A stretch of DNA of 37,933 nt from DATGUA01 sp035301545 (GCA_035301545.1 DATGUA010000057.1:1-37933), one strand, 5' to 3'. Shown: positions 8,880 to 18,552, counted from the stretch's first letter. The notes: generated from the letters alone by a model not told the origin. A program made the numbers and translations.

Positions 8880-9908
8880 ATGAAGAAAAAATTAACAGTC
8901 ATATTAATATTTATTATGCTAGGACTAGTTGTCTTGATCTTCCTGCCAAATTATTTTTCCAATACTCAAAATGATGAAAAAGTAAAATTTGTAGTTAATA
9001 ATGGAGATAATCTTACAACAGTTTCGCAGAAATTATATAATAAAGGAGTTATTAGATCTAAATATTGGTTTAAATATAAAGGGTCTGATATAGCTGCTAA
9101 ATTAAAACCAGGGGAATATGCTATTCCAGCTAATACGGATATAGAGGAGATATATGAAATTCTTAAAAAAGGTGGCGAAGAAGAATCAGTAGCTATAACA
9201 TTTCCAGAAGGGTTAACATTATATGAATTTGCTCAAAGGGTTGAAGAGAAAGGAATATCGACTAGTGATGAATTTATAGATGCTACAAATAAATATTTTA
9301 AAGAAAATTCTTATGATTTTAATAATGATGATAATTATTTTAATATGGAAGGATACCTATTTCCTGACACTTATAATTTTGGCAAGGATCAGACAATAGA
9401 TGAAATAGTAGAAAAATTAGTAGATACTATGGATAAGGTTTTTACTGAAGATGATTTAGCTCAAATGAAAGAATTAGATTTAAATAAACATAAAATTCTG
9501 ACCATAGCTTCTTTAATTGAAAGGGAAGCTGAGAATGATGAGGAAAGACAGGATATTAGTGGGGTTATATATAATAGATTAAAAGAAGATATGCCATTAC
9601 AAATAGATGCAACAGTCATATATGGAAAAGGTGAAGGGAGAGAACATACTACAAGAGTATTATATTCAGATTTAGAAAAGGACAACCCTTACAATACTTA
9701 TAAAAATGAAGGTTTAACACCAGGACCAATTGCCTCACCTGGGAAAGAATCAATACATGCTGCATTATATCCAAAAGAACATGATTATTTATTTTATGTA
9801 TTAGGAGAAGATGGACATGTATTTGCAGAAACTTATGATGAACATGCTAAAAATGTTGAAGCATATAGAGGTATGCAAGAAAAGGAAAAGTCTGAACTAA
9901 AAAATTAA
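8880..9908 (+). CDS. mltG: Endolytic murein transglycosylase MltG (YceG-like)
   Basis: This 342-aa enzyme is a membrane-anchored lytic transglycosylase that cuts nascent glycan strands and so sets their length. One N-terminal transmembrane helix spans residues ~5-25. A LysM-like domain follows (N-N-G-D-N-L-T-T-V-S, with L-K-P-G-E-Y). The catalytic domain has the family glutamate E214 in A-S-L-I-E-R-E-A and later N-T-Y-x-x-x-G-L-T-P-G-P-I-A-S-P-G, a hallmark of MltG. ATG 8880 is chosen because TTGGGGGAAA lies just upstream; an in-frame TTG at 8868 is less likely. A TATAAT at 8850-8855 may be the -10, but no good -35 is seen. The length is normal and all key residues are present. Confidence 0.95.
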   Translation: MKKKLTVILIFIMLGLVVLIFLPNYFSNTQNDEKVKFVVNNGDNLTTVSQKLYNKGVIRSKYWFKYKGSDIAAKLKPGEYAIPANTDIEEIYEILKKGGEEESVAITFPEGLTLYEFAQRVEEKGISTSDEFIDATNKYFKENSYDFNNDDNYFNMEGYLFPDTYNFGKDQTIDEIVEKLVDTMDKVFTEDDLAQMKELDLNKHKILTIASLIEREAENDEERQDISGVIYNRLKEDMPLQIDATVIYGKGEGREHTTRVLYSDLEKDNPYNTYKNEGLTPGPIASPGKESIHAALYPKEHDYLFYVLGEDGHVFAETYDEHAKNVEAYRGMQEKEKSELKN

Positions 9909-9937
9909 TTGATAATTTATTATGATGGAGATGAAAT

Positions 9938-9996
9938 AAAATCCTCTTTTTTGGAAAGAGTCTAAATAAGACTTGGTCTAGAAAGGAGGATTTTTA
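9938..9996 (+). terminator. Terminator after mltG
   Basis: A 13-bp stem (9938-9950 with 9982-9994, one G-U pair) has a long loop that itself contains a small GTCT/AGAC hairpin, and it runs into TTTTT at 9991-9995. It separates mltG from nagZ. Confidence 0.7.
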
Positions 9997-10010
9997 ATGG
10001 GTATATAATT

Positions 10011-10026
10011 TGTAAAAGAATGTAAT
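10011..10026 (+). promoter_or_regulatory. Possible WalR-like half-site pair upstream of nagZ (non-canonical spacing)
   Basis: TGTAAA (10011-10016) and TGTAAT (10021-10026) are both exact TGTWAH hexamers but are separated by 4 nt instead of the canonical 5. They lie 38 nt before the nagZ ATG, next to a possible -10 TATAAA at 10031-10036. The case is weak in such AT-rich DNA. Confidence 0.25.
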
Positions 10027-10063
10027 ATATTATAAAATTAGATTAATAAAATAAGGAGATTAT

Positions 10064-11299
10064 ATGAGGAAAATTAAAAATATAATAGTAGTTTTATTTG
10101 TAATGTCTTTGTTAATCATAGGATGTAATAAAGTCGGGGAAGATAATATGAATAATAACAAAGGAAATTTCAATTCAGAAGAAAAGAATGATGAAGTGAA
10201 AGAAAATGATATAAGAGAAAAAATAGAATCTATGTCTTTAGATGAGAAACTTGGCCAATTAATTATAGTAGGTTTTGAAGGTACAGATATTAATGATAAT
10301 ATAAGTTCTTTTATTAAAGATTTAAAGGTTGGAGGAGTCATACATTTTAAACGAAATATAGAAAGTGTAGAGCAGGTAATAGAATTAAATAATAATATTA
10401 AAGAATTAAACAAGGATAGTGATATACCTTTATTTGTATCAATAGATGAGGAAGGTGGAGATGTAAGTAGATTATCTCAGGAGTATAAGGATCTTCCTAC
10501 AGCTAATAGATTAGGCCAATTAGATAATGAGGATGTATCTTTTGAGTATGGAGAATTGTTAGGTTTACGATTGAAATCACTAGGTTTTAATTTAAACTAT
10601 GCTCCAGTTATGGATATTAATTCTAATATTAATAATCCAGTAATAGGAGATCGAGCTTTTGGAAACAATCCAGAACTTGTATCTAAACATGGGCTTCAAG
10701 TTATGAAAGGTATTGAATCTAAAAATATAATAAGTTCTATAAAACATTTTCCAGGACATGGAGATACTGGGGTAGATTCACATGTAGGTTTACCAGAAAT
10801 GAATAAAAGTTTAGAAGAAATTAGAGAATTTGAATTTGTTCCTTTTAAAAATGCTATAGAAGATGATCTTGATATGGTAATGGTAGGACATATACTTTTT
10901 TCTGAAATAGATAATGAATATCCTTCTACCATGTCAAAAAAAATAATTACTAATATATTAAGAGATGAGCTAGGTTTCACAGGAGTAGTTATTACAGATG
11001 ATTTAACTATGGGTGCAATTACAAAAAATTATACCTTAGAAGAAGCTACACTTAAATTCCTTCAAGCTGGAGGGGATATAGGTTTAGTATGTCATGGTAT
11101 GGATAATCCTAAAAAGATATTAGATTATTTAAAAGATGCTGTAGAGAATAAGGAATTGTCTATGGAAGATATAGATGAAAAATTATATAGAATATTAAGT
11201 TTGAAAGAAAAATATAAGTTAGAAGATAAAGCCATAGTAGCTCCAAATATGGATGATATAAATATGAAGACTCAAGATTTATTAGAAAAAATAAATTAA
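10064..11299 (+). CDS. nagZ: Lipoprotein beta-N-acetylhexosaminidase, glycoside hydrolase family 3 (NagZ-like)
   Basis: This 411-aa exo-glycosidase removes N-acetylglucosamine from wall fragments. Residues 1-20 are a lipoprotein signal with lipobox L-I-I-G-C21, so it should be tethered outside the membrane. A Ser/Asn/Glu-rich linker follows, then a GH3 TIM barrel with E-E-G-G-x-V-S-R-L near 130. The NagZ signature K-H-F-P-G-H-G-D-T-x-x-D238-S-H240 is present; in the family the Asp-His pair is the acid/base. The nucleophile is D312 in T-D-D-L-T-M-G-A-I. The start follows AAGGAG at 10053-10058. A ROK kinase begins 14 nt after its stop, consistent with import and phosphorylation of the released sugar. 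Residues needed for activity are intact. Confidence 0.93.
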   Translation: MRKIKNIIVVLFVMSLLIIGCNKVGEDNMNNNKGNFNSEEKNDEVKENDIREKIESMSLDEKLGQLIIVGFEGTDINDNISSFIKDLKVGGVIHFKRNIESVEQVIELNNNIKELNKDSDIPLFVSIDEEGGDVSRLSQEYKDLPTANRLGQLDNEDVSFEYGELLGLRLKSLGFNLNYAPVMDINSNINNPVIGDRAFGNNPELVSKHGLQVMKGIESKNIISSIKHFPGHGDTGVDSHVGLPEMNKSLEEIREFEFVPFKNAIEDDLDMVMVGHILFSEIDNEYPSTMSKKIITNILRDELGFTGVVITDDLTMGAITKNYTLEEATLKFLQAGGDIGLVCHGMDNPKKILDYLKDAVENKELSMEDIDEKLYRILSLKEKYKLEDKAIVAPNMDDINMKTQDLLEKIN

Positions 11300-11313
11300 A
11301 TTTAGGAGGAAAG

Positions 11314-12216
11314 ATGAAAAAGGCTATAGGTATAGATCTGGGAGGTACAAGTATTTATGGGGGTATTATAGATTCGAATGGTAATATATTAAAAAGGGCA
11401 GAAAGAAATACTAAAGATAGTAAAGGAAGAGTTAAAGTTTTAGAATTAATAGAAGATATTATAAAGGAATTAATGGAAGATAATATCTTAGGTATAGCCG
11501 TCGGTTCACCAGGATTTATTAATTCGGAAGAGGGAAAGGTTTTACATGTGGGGGGAAATATTGAAGATTGGGCTAATACAGATATAAGGGGATATTTAAA
11601 TGAAAGATTCCCCGATTTCCCCATATATGTAGATAATGATGCAAATCTAGCAGCACTGTGCGAATCTTGGATTGGGGCAGGTAAAGATTTTGAAAATTTT
11701 CTAATGCTTACTCTAGGTACTGGAGTAGGAGGAGCAATATATACAAGAAAAGGAGGAACATTGACTGGTCATAGATATCAAGGTGCAGAATTAGGACATG
11801 CTGTACTTTATCCTAAAGGGGAAAAGTGTATTTGTGGACAAAAAGGATGTGTAGAAAGATATATATCAGGAGATTCAATAGAAAGAAGATATGAAAGAAT
11901 AACTGGAATGAAGAAGAAAGGTAAGGATATATTTCTAGATTCTTTATATGACAAGATTTCAAAAGATATAATAGATAAATTTTGTGAAGATCTAGCAATA
12001 TATATAGTATCTTTAAAAAATATTTTAGATCCACAAGGTATAATTATAGGAGGAGGAGTTATAAATTCTAAGGATTATTGGTGGGAAAAGATGTTAGAAT
12101 ATTATAGACAGTATTCTAATGATTGTAAATCTATGGAAATTATCCCTGCTATATATTTAAATAATGCAGGAATGATAGGAGCTGGACGAATAGTATTTAT
12201 GAAGGAAGACAGGTGA
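11314..12216 (+). CDS. ROK-family sugar kinase
   Basis: This 300-aa ATP-dependent sugar kinase or regulator is of the ROK family without a DNA-binding domain, so a kinase is likely. The phosphate-1 motif G-I-D-L-G-G-T-S lies at residues 5-12. D-N-D-A-N holds the catalytic aspartate, and T-L-G-T-G-V-G-G-A is phosphate-2. The ROK zinc site is E-L-G-H followed by C-I-C-G-x-K-G-C-V-E. Substrate candidates are glucose, GlcNAc or ManNAc, and sequence alone does not settle it. It lies 14 nt behind NagZ with its own AGGAGGA site, so a GlcNAc kinase in wall recycling is the favoured inference. The next gene starts 4 nt after the stop, so transcription probably continues into the AddB-like gene. Confidence 0.9.
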   Translation: MKKAIGIDLGGTSIYGGIIDSNGNILKRAERNTKDSKGRVKVLELIEDIIKELMEDNILGIAVGSPGFINSEEGKVLHVGGNIEDWANTDIRGYLNERFPDFPIYVDNDANLAALCESWIGAGKDFENFLMLTLGTGVGGAIYTRKGGTLTGHRYQGAELGHAVLYPKGEKCICGQKGCVERYISGDSIERRYERITGMKKKGKDIFLDSLYDKISKDIIDKFCEDLAIYIVSLKNILDPQGIIIGGGVINSKDYWWEKMLEYYRQYSNDCKSMEIIPAIYLNNAGMIGAGRIVFMKEDR

Positions 12217-12220
12217 TAAT

Positions 12221-15200
12221 ATGAGAGACAGAATATTGTATTTAGGTCCTTTTAATAATAAAAGACAAAAGGAATTAATAGATAAGTCAATTAAAAGTTT
12301 AAAGGATAATAATGGGCAAGAGTTTTATTATCTATTACCGAATGGAGAGTTATTACAAAAGTATAGACAATATTTTATTAATAATGTAGAAAATGTATTT
12401 GAAATAAACTTGTTTACTTTTGATAATATAGTAAATGAAATTTTAAAGGAGACTAAAATAGAAACAATAGATAATCCTATTAAAAATTTAATAATAGGAA
12501 GAGTTTTAGAAAATCTATTGTCTGAGAATAAACTATCATATTATAAAGATGTAAGCCGTACTCAGGGATTTACCCATTCTTTAAATGATATAATAGGTGA
12601 AATAAAAAGATCCTTAGTATATCCAGAAGATTATTTGAGAAAGTGTTCTAATAGAACAAAATTTAAAGAAATAGGACTTATATATAAAGAATATGAAGAA
12701 GTTTTAAGAAAGTTTAATTTACAAGATAGGGAAGGTACATATTTTAAATCTGTAGAAATTTTAAGAAAAAATAATTTTTTAGAAGATTTAAATTTTATAA
12801 TAATAGATGAGTTTTATGATTTTAGACCTATAGAATTAGCTATATTAAAAGAATTAGTAAAGAAAGATTTAGATATATATATAAATATGCCATTTGATAT
12901 GGAAGTGAGATCTTCTATAACAGATAAGACTGTAAATATATTAAAAGAATTAGGATTTACTATAGAATATATTGACAAGGAAAACAGGGGATTATTTGAA
13001 GAGATAGGTTCCAGATTGTTTAGTGATAATGAATGTATATATTCTTCTAAAGAAAATATACAGATAATAAATGCACCTACAGATTATTTAGAATTGAGAA
13101 GAGTATTTGAAGAGATAAAAACTCTTCATAGTACTGGTACAAATTTAGAAGATATAGGTGTAGTTATAACTAATCCTGATTATTTATCAGCATTATATAA
13201 GTTGTCTGATGAAGAACAAATCCCTATTAATATAGATAAAATTGAAGGATTAAGAAATTTGAAATTAACAGGTGAAATATTAGGAATTATAAAAAATAGA
13301 ATAAATAATGGTAATAAGTTCAATTTAATAAATAGGATTAAATTTGTATATTTTAATATATTTGAAAATGGGAAGAGAGATTTATATGAATTAATATTAA
13401 GAAAATTAAACTTTAAAGATATAGATGATTTAAAAGATTTATTAGATAGTGGGACAAGTATTAATATTTCTCAGGAAAACTTAAAAGATTTACAAGATAT
13501 AATAAAAATAGTAGAAAATGAAATAGAAAGTATACCTGAGAAAGATACTATAGCCAATTATAATCAATATATATTAAATAAATTAGAAGAATTTAAAATC
13601 AATGAAAAGATTTTACATATCTACAAAGAAACTAAAGATGAGAAGTTACTATTAAAGAATTTATCCGGATTAAATAAAATAAAAGAGATTTTATCTAGTA
13701 TCGAGATATTACCATTATTTGAAGGGGAGATATCTTTAAAACAATATTATTTAATATTAGAAGAATATTTAGAAGAAGAGACAATTATAGAGGAAGGAAA
13801 TATAAAAGGCGTATCTGTTTTAAATCCAATAAATAGCAGAGGGATTTTAAAGGATGTAATATTTATTACAGGATTATCTCAAGGATCTTATCCCCCTCTT
13901 CAAAAAAGTAATTATTTTTTAAATGAAGAAAACTATAGAGAATTAAAAACTATAGGAATAGATACAAAATCTTATATGGAAAGACTAAGTAATGAATCAT
14001 TAAAGTTTGCATCAATAATTTCCTCTTGTAGAGATAGATTGTATCTGAGTTATAATAGAGGACATGGAGATATAGGCTTACCTTCTATGTTTTTAGATAA
14101 TTTATTAGAGCTATTTGTAGATAGTGAGGATATAAACATTGAACATGTTGGTTTAAAATATTTAATTAAAAAGGATATAACTAATATAACGAATGTCAAA
14201 GACTTTACTAGATATTTATTATATGACTTCTATAATAATAAAAATTTAGATTCTAATGGTTATAATATTTATGAAAATCTAGATAAAAACATTTTAAATT
14301 CACTTGAGGGAAAGGTTGAGGGTGAGTTTTACCGAAATAAAGAGTCTTTTAATAAATATAATGGTCTTTTAGAAGAGGATAAGATATTAAAAGATGTGAA
14401 TGTAAATATTAATAATGTTTTTAGTATTAGTTATTTAGAATCTTATAGTAGATGTCCTTATGCTTTTATGTTAAATAGATTATTTGGGATAGAAACTATG
14501 GAAAGAGATTGGGAAGAAGATAGACCTATGGATATAGGTACTATATATCATGAAGCTTTGAGACATTATTATGAGTATTATTTAGAGGAAATTAAAGGAT
14601 ATATTTTAGAAGAAAAAGAGTTTAATATTGGAGAGACTACAGATTATTTAAGAAAAATAGTAGATGAATATGCTAAACAATATGAATTTGATTTAGAATT
14701 GAGAAAAGATCTATTAATTGTAGAAAATATTATATCTAGACTTAAAGATTTTATAGAAGAAGATATAAAAAGATTATATAAACATAAATTATTACCTTAT
14801 AAATTTGAAGTTGATTTTGGAAATGAACCTAAATTTTATATAGAAAATGAAGAAAGAAAAATACCTATTATTGGAAGAATAGATAGGATAGATAAATTTG
14901 TCAATCAAGATAAGTATGTACTTGTAGATTATAAAAGTAGTGGATACGGAATTAGAGATATAGATGATATGAAGATAGGGCTTTCGCTACAATTACCAGT
15001 ATATATTATGTCTCAAAAAGACAAAGATGTTTTAGTTGGAGCTTATGGAATAATTAATAATGGGAAACTAGAAATAAAATTAGGATTAGTAGAAGAGACT
15101 TCAATGATAACTAAAAGAAATAAAGGAGCCTTAGCTAAGGAAGACTGGAAAGAATTAATGAATATTACTAAAGAAAACATTTTTGAAATAATAGATAATA

Positions 15201-15298
15201 TAAATAAAGGTAATTTTTCAGTAGATCCTTTAGAATGTTCTAAATATTGTCCATATAAATATATTTGTAGATATGAAGATGCTATGGAGGATGAGTAA
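12221..15298 (+). CDS. addB: AddB/RexB-like helicase-nuclease subunit with Fe-S nuclease domain
   Basis: This 1025-aa protein is the B-type partner of the AddA-like protein encoded directly downstream (2 nt gap) and takes part in processing double-strand DNA ends. The C-terminal half holds a PD-(D/E)xK nuclease: a first cysteine C745 in Y-S-R-C-P-Y, G-T-I-Y-H-E-A, then G-R-I-D-R-I-D and V-D903-Y-K905-S-S. The tail carries C1006-x3-C1010-x5-C1016, which with C745 matches the 4Fe-4S-ligating cysteines known from AddB. The N-terminus (I-L-Y-L-G-P-F-N-N) has no G-x-G-K-T/S, so it lacks the ATP-binding Walker A of Bacillus AddB and is closer to RexB. The length is slightly short for AddB (~1150). 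Naming is by domain and context; overall identity to AddB is probably low. Confidence 0.85.
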   Translation: MRDRILYLGPFNNKRQKELIDKSIKSLKDNNGQEFYYLLPNGELLQKYRQYFINNVENVFEINLFTFDNIVNEILKETKIETIDNPIKNLIIGRVLENLLSENKLSYYKDVSRTQGFTHSLNDIIGEIKRSLVYPEDYLRKCSNRTKFKEIGLIYKEYEEVLRKFNLQDREGTYFKSVEILRKNNFLEDLNFIIIDEFYDFRPIELAILKELVKKDLDIYINMPFDMEVRSSITDKTVNILKELGFTIEYIDKENRGLFEEIGSRLFSDNECIYSSKENIQIINAPTDYLELRRVFEEIKTLHSTGTNLEDIGVVITNPDYLSALYKLSDEEQIPINIDKIEGLRNLKLTGEILGIIKNRINNGNKFNLINRIKFVYFNIFENGKRDLYELILRKLNFKDIDDLKDLLDSGTSINISQENLKDLQDIIKIVENEIESIPEKDTIANYNQYILNKLEEFKINEKILHIYKETKDEKLLLKNLSGLNKIKEILSSIEILPLFEGEISLKQYYLILEEYLEEETIIEEGNIKGVSVLNPINSRGILKDVIFITGLSQGSYPPLQKSNYFLNEENYRELKTIGIDTKSYMERLSNESLKFASIISSCRDRLYLSYNRGHGDIGLPSMFLDNLLELFVDSEDINIEHVGLKYLIKKDITNITNVKDFTRYLLYDFYNNKNLDSNGYNIYENLDKNILNSLEGKVEGEFYRNKESFNKYNGLLEEDKILKDVNVNINNVFSISYLESYSRCPYAFMLNRLFGIETMERDWEEDRPMDIGTIYHEALRHYYEYYLEEIKGYILEEKEFNIGETTDYLRKIVDEYAKQYEFDLELRKDLLIVENIISRLKDFIEEDIKRLYKHKLLPYKFEVDFGNEPKFYIENEERKIPIIGRIDRIDKFVNQDKYVLVDYKSSGYGIRDIDDMKIGLSLQLPVYIMSQKDKDVLVGAYGIINNGKLEIKLGLVEETSMITKRNKGALAKEDWKELMNITKENIFEIIDNINKGNFSVDPLECSKYCPYKYICRYEDAMEDE

Positions 15299-15300
15299 TA

Positions 15301-18300
15301 ATGGATCCACAATTAAAAGCTATAGAAACTATAGATAGAAATTTAGCAGTTAATGCAGGTGCCGGAACTGGTAAGACTAAAGTACTAACTGAGAGATTTG
15401 TTTATATATTAGAAAATGGAGATTTAGAGGAATTTAAAGAAGTAGAATCTATAGTAGCTATTACATTCACTAATAAAGCTACTGAAGAGATGATTGAAAG
15501 AATAAGAAAAGAAATTAAAAAAAATTTCCATAAGGGTGATAGATGGAAAAGGTATTATAGAGATTTGGAAAAAGCTAATATATCTACTATACATGGATTT
15601 TGTTCTAGAATACTTATGGAAAATCCAATAGAAGCTAATGTAGATCCTTATTTTGAGGTTCTAGATGAAAATATAAGTAATGCATTATTAAATCAATCTA
15701 TAATACAAGTATTAGGAGAAAAAATAGAAACAGAAGACAATACTTTTAAAATGATGGAAGTGCTAAATAAAGATAGAATTGAAGATATAATTGATGATAT
15801 TAAAAATGTGTACAACAATGTAAGAACCGTAGCAATGTCTTTTGAAGAGGTTAAGGATAAGACTATAAATTATATAAATTCTTTAGAGGTTAAAGAGGAA
15901 GATATAGAAGAAGTAAAAGAGATTCTTATATATTTAATGGATAGATTAGGTGGAAATTCTAAAATATCTAAATTAAAATCAAAATCTCAATGGATAGAAT
16001 TTTATAATAATGATTATAAAAAGGATGAAATATATACTTATATAGAATATATACAAGACAATTTAGGTAGTAGTAAGAAAGAACTTGAAAAGCAAAATAG
16101 GCTAAAAGAATTATTATCTGAAATCTTATTAGGGAAAGAAAAAGAGAACTTATGGCTATATAAAAGTATACTAAATGTATTAATCGATATAGACAAGATA
16201 TATGACAGATTGAAAAGAGAAGAAGGTGGATTAGATTATAATGATTTACAAAATAAAGTTTTATATCTTTTAGATAATGAAGCTATAAGAAAGAAGTATC
16301 AAAATAGATTTAAATATTTTATGATAGATGAATTTCAAGATACTAATGAATTGCAGAAAAATATATTTTACAAACTAGCTAGTGATAAAAAACCTTTAGA
16401 TAAAGAAAATTTATTTATAGTAGGAGATCCTAAACAATCTATATATGGATTTAGAGGTGCAGATATAGATGTATTTTACGATACTATGGAAGATATATCG
16501 AAATATGATTCTGATGCAATAATAACATTAAAAAGAAATTATAGAAGTGTAGATACAGTATTAAATTTTGTAAATAGTATATTTTCTAATTTAATGAAAG
16601 ATAAATATGATGAATTAACAGCTTTTAATCAATCAAAAAATAAAATAGATGTTGAGATTATAGACGAAGAGCCTAAAAAAGTAGAAGGTGTAGATGCTAA
16701 TATAATAACTACTATACAAGAGGCTGATATTATAGCTAGGAAAATTAAATCTTTAGTAGAAGAAGGTAAATATAATTATGGAGATTTTGCTTTATTGTTT
16801 AGATCTACTAAGCGGAATCACAAATATGAAAAAGTTTTAAAAGATTATGGTATACCTTATTTTAATTTTTCTAGTAAAAGATTTTTTAAAAAACAAGAAA
16901 TTATAGATTTAATAAATAGTATAAAAGCCATAAGCAATCCCTATGATCATATATCAATGATAGGATTTTTAAGGGGGCCAATGATAGGCTTAAGAGATGA
17001 TACGATTTACTGGATATTGAGAAAGAAAGAAGAGAATATTTACAAGACTATGATAAAGGTAAGAGATATGGAAGCTATATCTAAAGATGAAAAACAAAAG
17101 CTTAGTAAATCTATAGAGATTATGGAAGGTTTTTTCTATATTAAAGATTTGTATCCTATATCTTATATTGTAGAGAAATTAGTGGAAGACACTTTATTTA
17201 TAGAAACATTATTATTAAAATCTCATGGAGATCAAGCTTTAGCTAATGTATATAAGTTCTTTGAAATTACTAGAGAATATGATAAAGAGAATAAGTCGTC
17301 CTTAGAAGATTTTATAGATTATCTAGAAGAATCTAAAGATACTGATCAAGAAGAAGGTTTAATTCATTCTGAAGATGATGATGTTGTAAGTATTATGACT
17401 ATACATGGTTCAAAAGGTCTCCAATTTCCTGTAGTAATAATACCTGAAATGTCAAGAGGATCAGGAGGAAGGCCTTCTGCTATATTATTTGATAAGGATA
17501 TAGGTATAGGAATTAGGACACAAGATAATAAAGCTTTATATGATATCTTACAAAAAGACAATCGAAAAAGAGATGATGAGGAAAGAAACAGAGTATTGTA
17601 TGTGGCTATGACTAGGGCTAAAGAGTTTTTGATTTTAGGTAATCAAGGTGGAAATCGAGGGTTTAAAGGCTTAATTAAAGGCCTATTACCTGAAGATCAA
17701 TATAATATGGTTTCTGCAACATCTGTAGAAAAAGATCCAATATTACCAGTTAAAAATATAGATAAAGATTTGAAATTAAAGGATAATTCTTTGGATTTAC
17801 CTTTATTATATGAATTTCATGAATATGATAAAAAAATATTTACTAGATATAATATTAGTCAATATATGGAGTTTAAAGAATGTAAAAGGAAGTTTTTCTT
17901 AAATAATCATTGGAAATTAGATAAAGATTTAAATAGTAAAGATAATATAGATGATTTTCAATTAAGTGGGGTAGACAAAGGAAATATAATACATGACTTT
18001 TGCTATCAGTATAGAATAGGCATGGATAAAGATATATTATTAAAGGCTATAGTGAAATCTTATGAAATATCTTTTGATGATGTAAAGGAAGAATTGGCTC
18101 CTTATATTAATAACTTTTTAGAGGACTATACTGAGGACTATGATGAAATATATAGAGAAAGACAATTTTATACAAAAATAGGTAATGGGTATCTAAATGG
18201 TATAATAGATAGAATTAATATAAAAGATGATAAAATAGAATTAATAGATTATAAAACAAATAGATTGTGGAAAAAAGAAGAGTTAATAAAGAAATATACT

Positions 18301-18552
18301 CCTCAAATTCAAATATATGCTTATGTTGTCGGGAAAATATTAGAAAAGCCAGTGATAAATGCTAGTATAATGTTTTTAGAAACAGGAGAAAAAGTATCTG
18401 TAGATACCTCAGATCAAAAACTAGAACAAATTAAAAATGAAGTAGAAGAATTTGTAGATTATATAAATAAGCATAATAATATAGATGATTATGAAAAATC
18501 ACATACATGTGATAAATATTGTCTATATAATTCATTTTGTAAAACGATATAG
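15301..18552 (+). CDS. addA: AddA-like UvrD-family helicase-nuclease with C-terminal four-cysteine motif
   Basis: This 1083-aa superfamily 1A helicase is fused to a RecB-type nuclease and unwinds and degrades broken DNA ends. Helicase motifs: N-A-G-A-G-T-G-K25-T, F-T-N-K-A-T-E-E-M, D343-E-F-Q-D-T, G-D-P-K-Q-S-I-Y-G-F-R-G-A-D, K-R-N-Y-R-S, T-I-H-G-S-K-G-L-Q-F-P and V-A-M-T-R-A-K-E. Nuclease motifs: H in N-I-I-H-D-F, D970 in G-I-I-D-R, D983-Y-K985-T-N and Q-I-Q-I-Y-A-Y. Unusually, C861 (E-C-K-R-K-F-F) and a tail C1070-x3-C1074-x5-C1080 reproduce the Fe-S cysteine layout of AddB/Cas4. To my knowledge canonical AddA does not have these. It is shorter than Bacillus AddA (~1230). It begins 2 nt after the AddB-like stop, so the two form one operon. 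Confidence 0.9.
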   Translation: MDPQLKAIETIDRNLAVNAGAGTGKTKVLTERFVYILENGDLEEFKEVESIVAITFTNKATEEMIERIRKEIKKNFHKGDRWKRYYRDLEKANISTIHGFCSRILMENPIEANVDPYFEVLDENISNALLNQSIIQVLGEKIETEDNTFKMMEVLNKDRIEDIIDDIKNVYNNVRTVAMSFEEVKDKTINYINSLEVKEEDIEEVKEILIYLMDRLGGNSKISKLKSKSQWIEFYNNDYKKDEIYTYIEYIQDNLGSSKKELEKQNRLKELLSEILLGKEKENLWLYKSILNVLIDIDKIYDRLKREEGGLDYNDLQNKVLYLLDNEAIRKKYQNRFKYFMIDEFQDTNELQKNIFYKLASDKKPLDKENLFIVGDPKQSIYGFRGADIDVFYDTMEDISKYDSDAIITLKRNYRSVDTVLNFVNSIFSNLMKDKYDELTAFNQSKNKIDVEIIDEEPKKVEGVDANIITTIQEADIIARKIKSLVEEGKYNYGDFALLFRSTKRNHKYEKVLKDYGIPYFNFSSKRFFKKQEIIDLINSIKAISNPYDHISMIGFLRGPMIGLRDDTIYWILRKKEENIYKTMIKVRDMEAISKDEKQKLSKSIEIMEGFFYIKDLYPISYIVEKLVEDTLFIETLLLKSHGDQALANVYKFFEITREYDKENKSSLEDFIDYLEESKDTDQEEGLIHSEDDDVVSIMTIHGSKGLQFPVVIIPEMSRGSGGRPSAILFDKDIGIGIRTQDNKALYDILQKDNRKRDDEERNRVLYVAMTRAKEFLILGNQGGNRGFKGLIKGLLPEDQYNMVSATSVEKDPILPVKNIDKDLKLKDNSLDLPLLYEFHEYDKKIFTRYNISQYMEFKECKRKFFLNNHWKLDKDLNSKDNIDDFQLSGVDKGNIIHDFCYQYRIGMDKDILLKAIVKSYEISFDDVKEELAPYINNFLEDYTEDYDEIYRERQFYTKIGNGYLNGIIDRINIKDDKIELIDYKTNRLWKKEELIKKYTPQIQIYAYVVGKILEKPVINASIMFLETGEKVSVDTSDQKLEQIKNEVEEFVDYINKHNNIDDYEKSHTCDKYCLYNSFCKTI

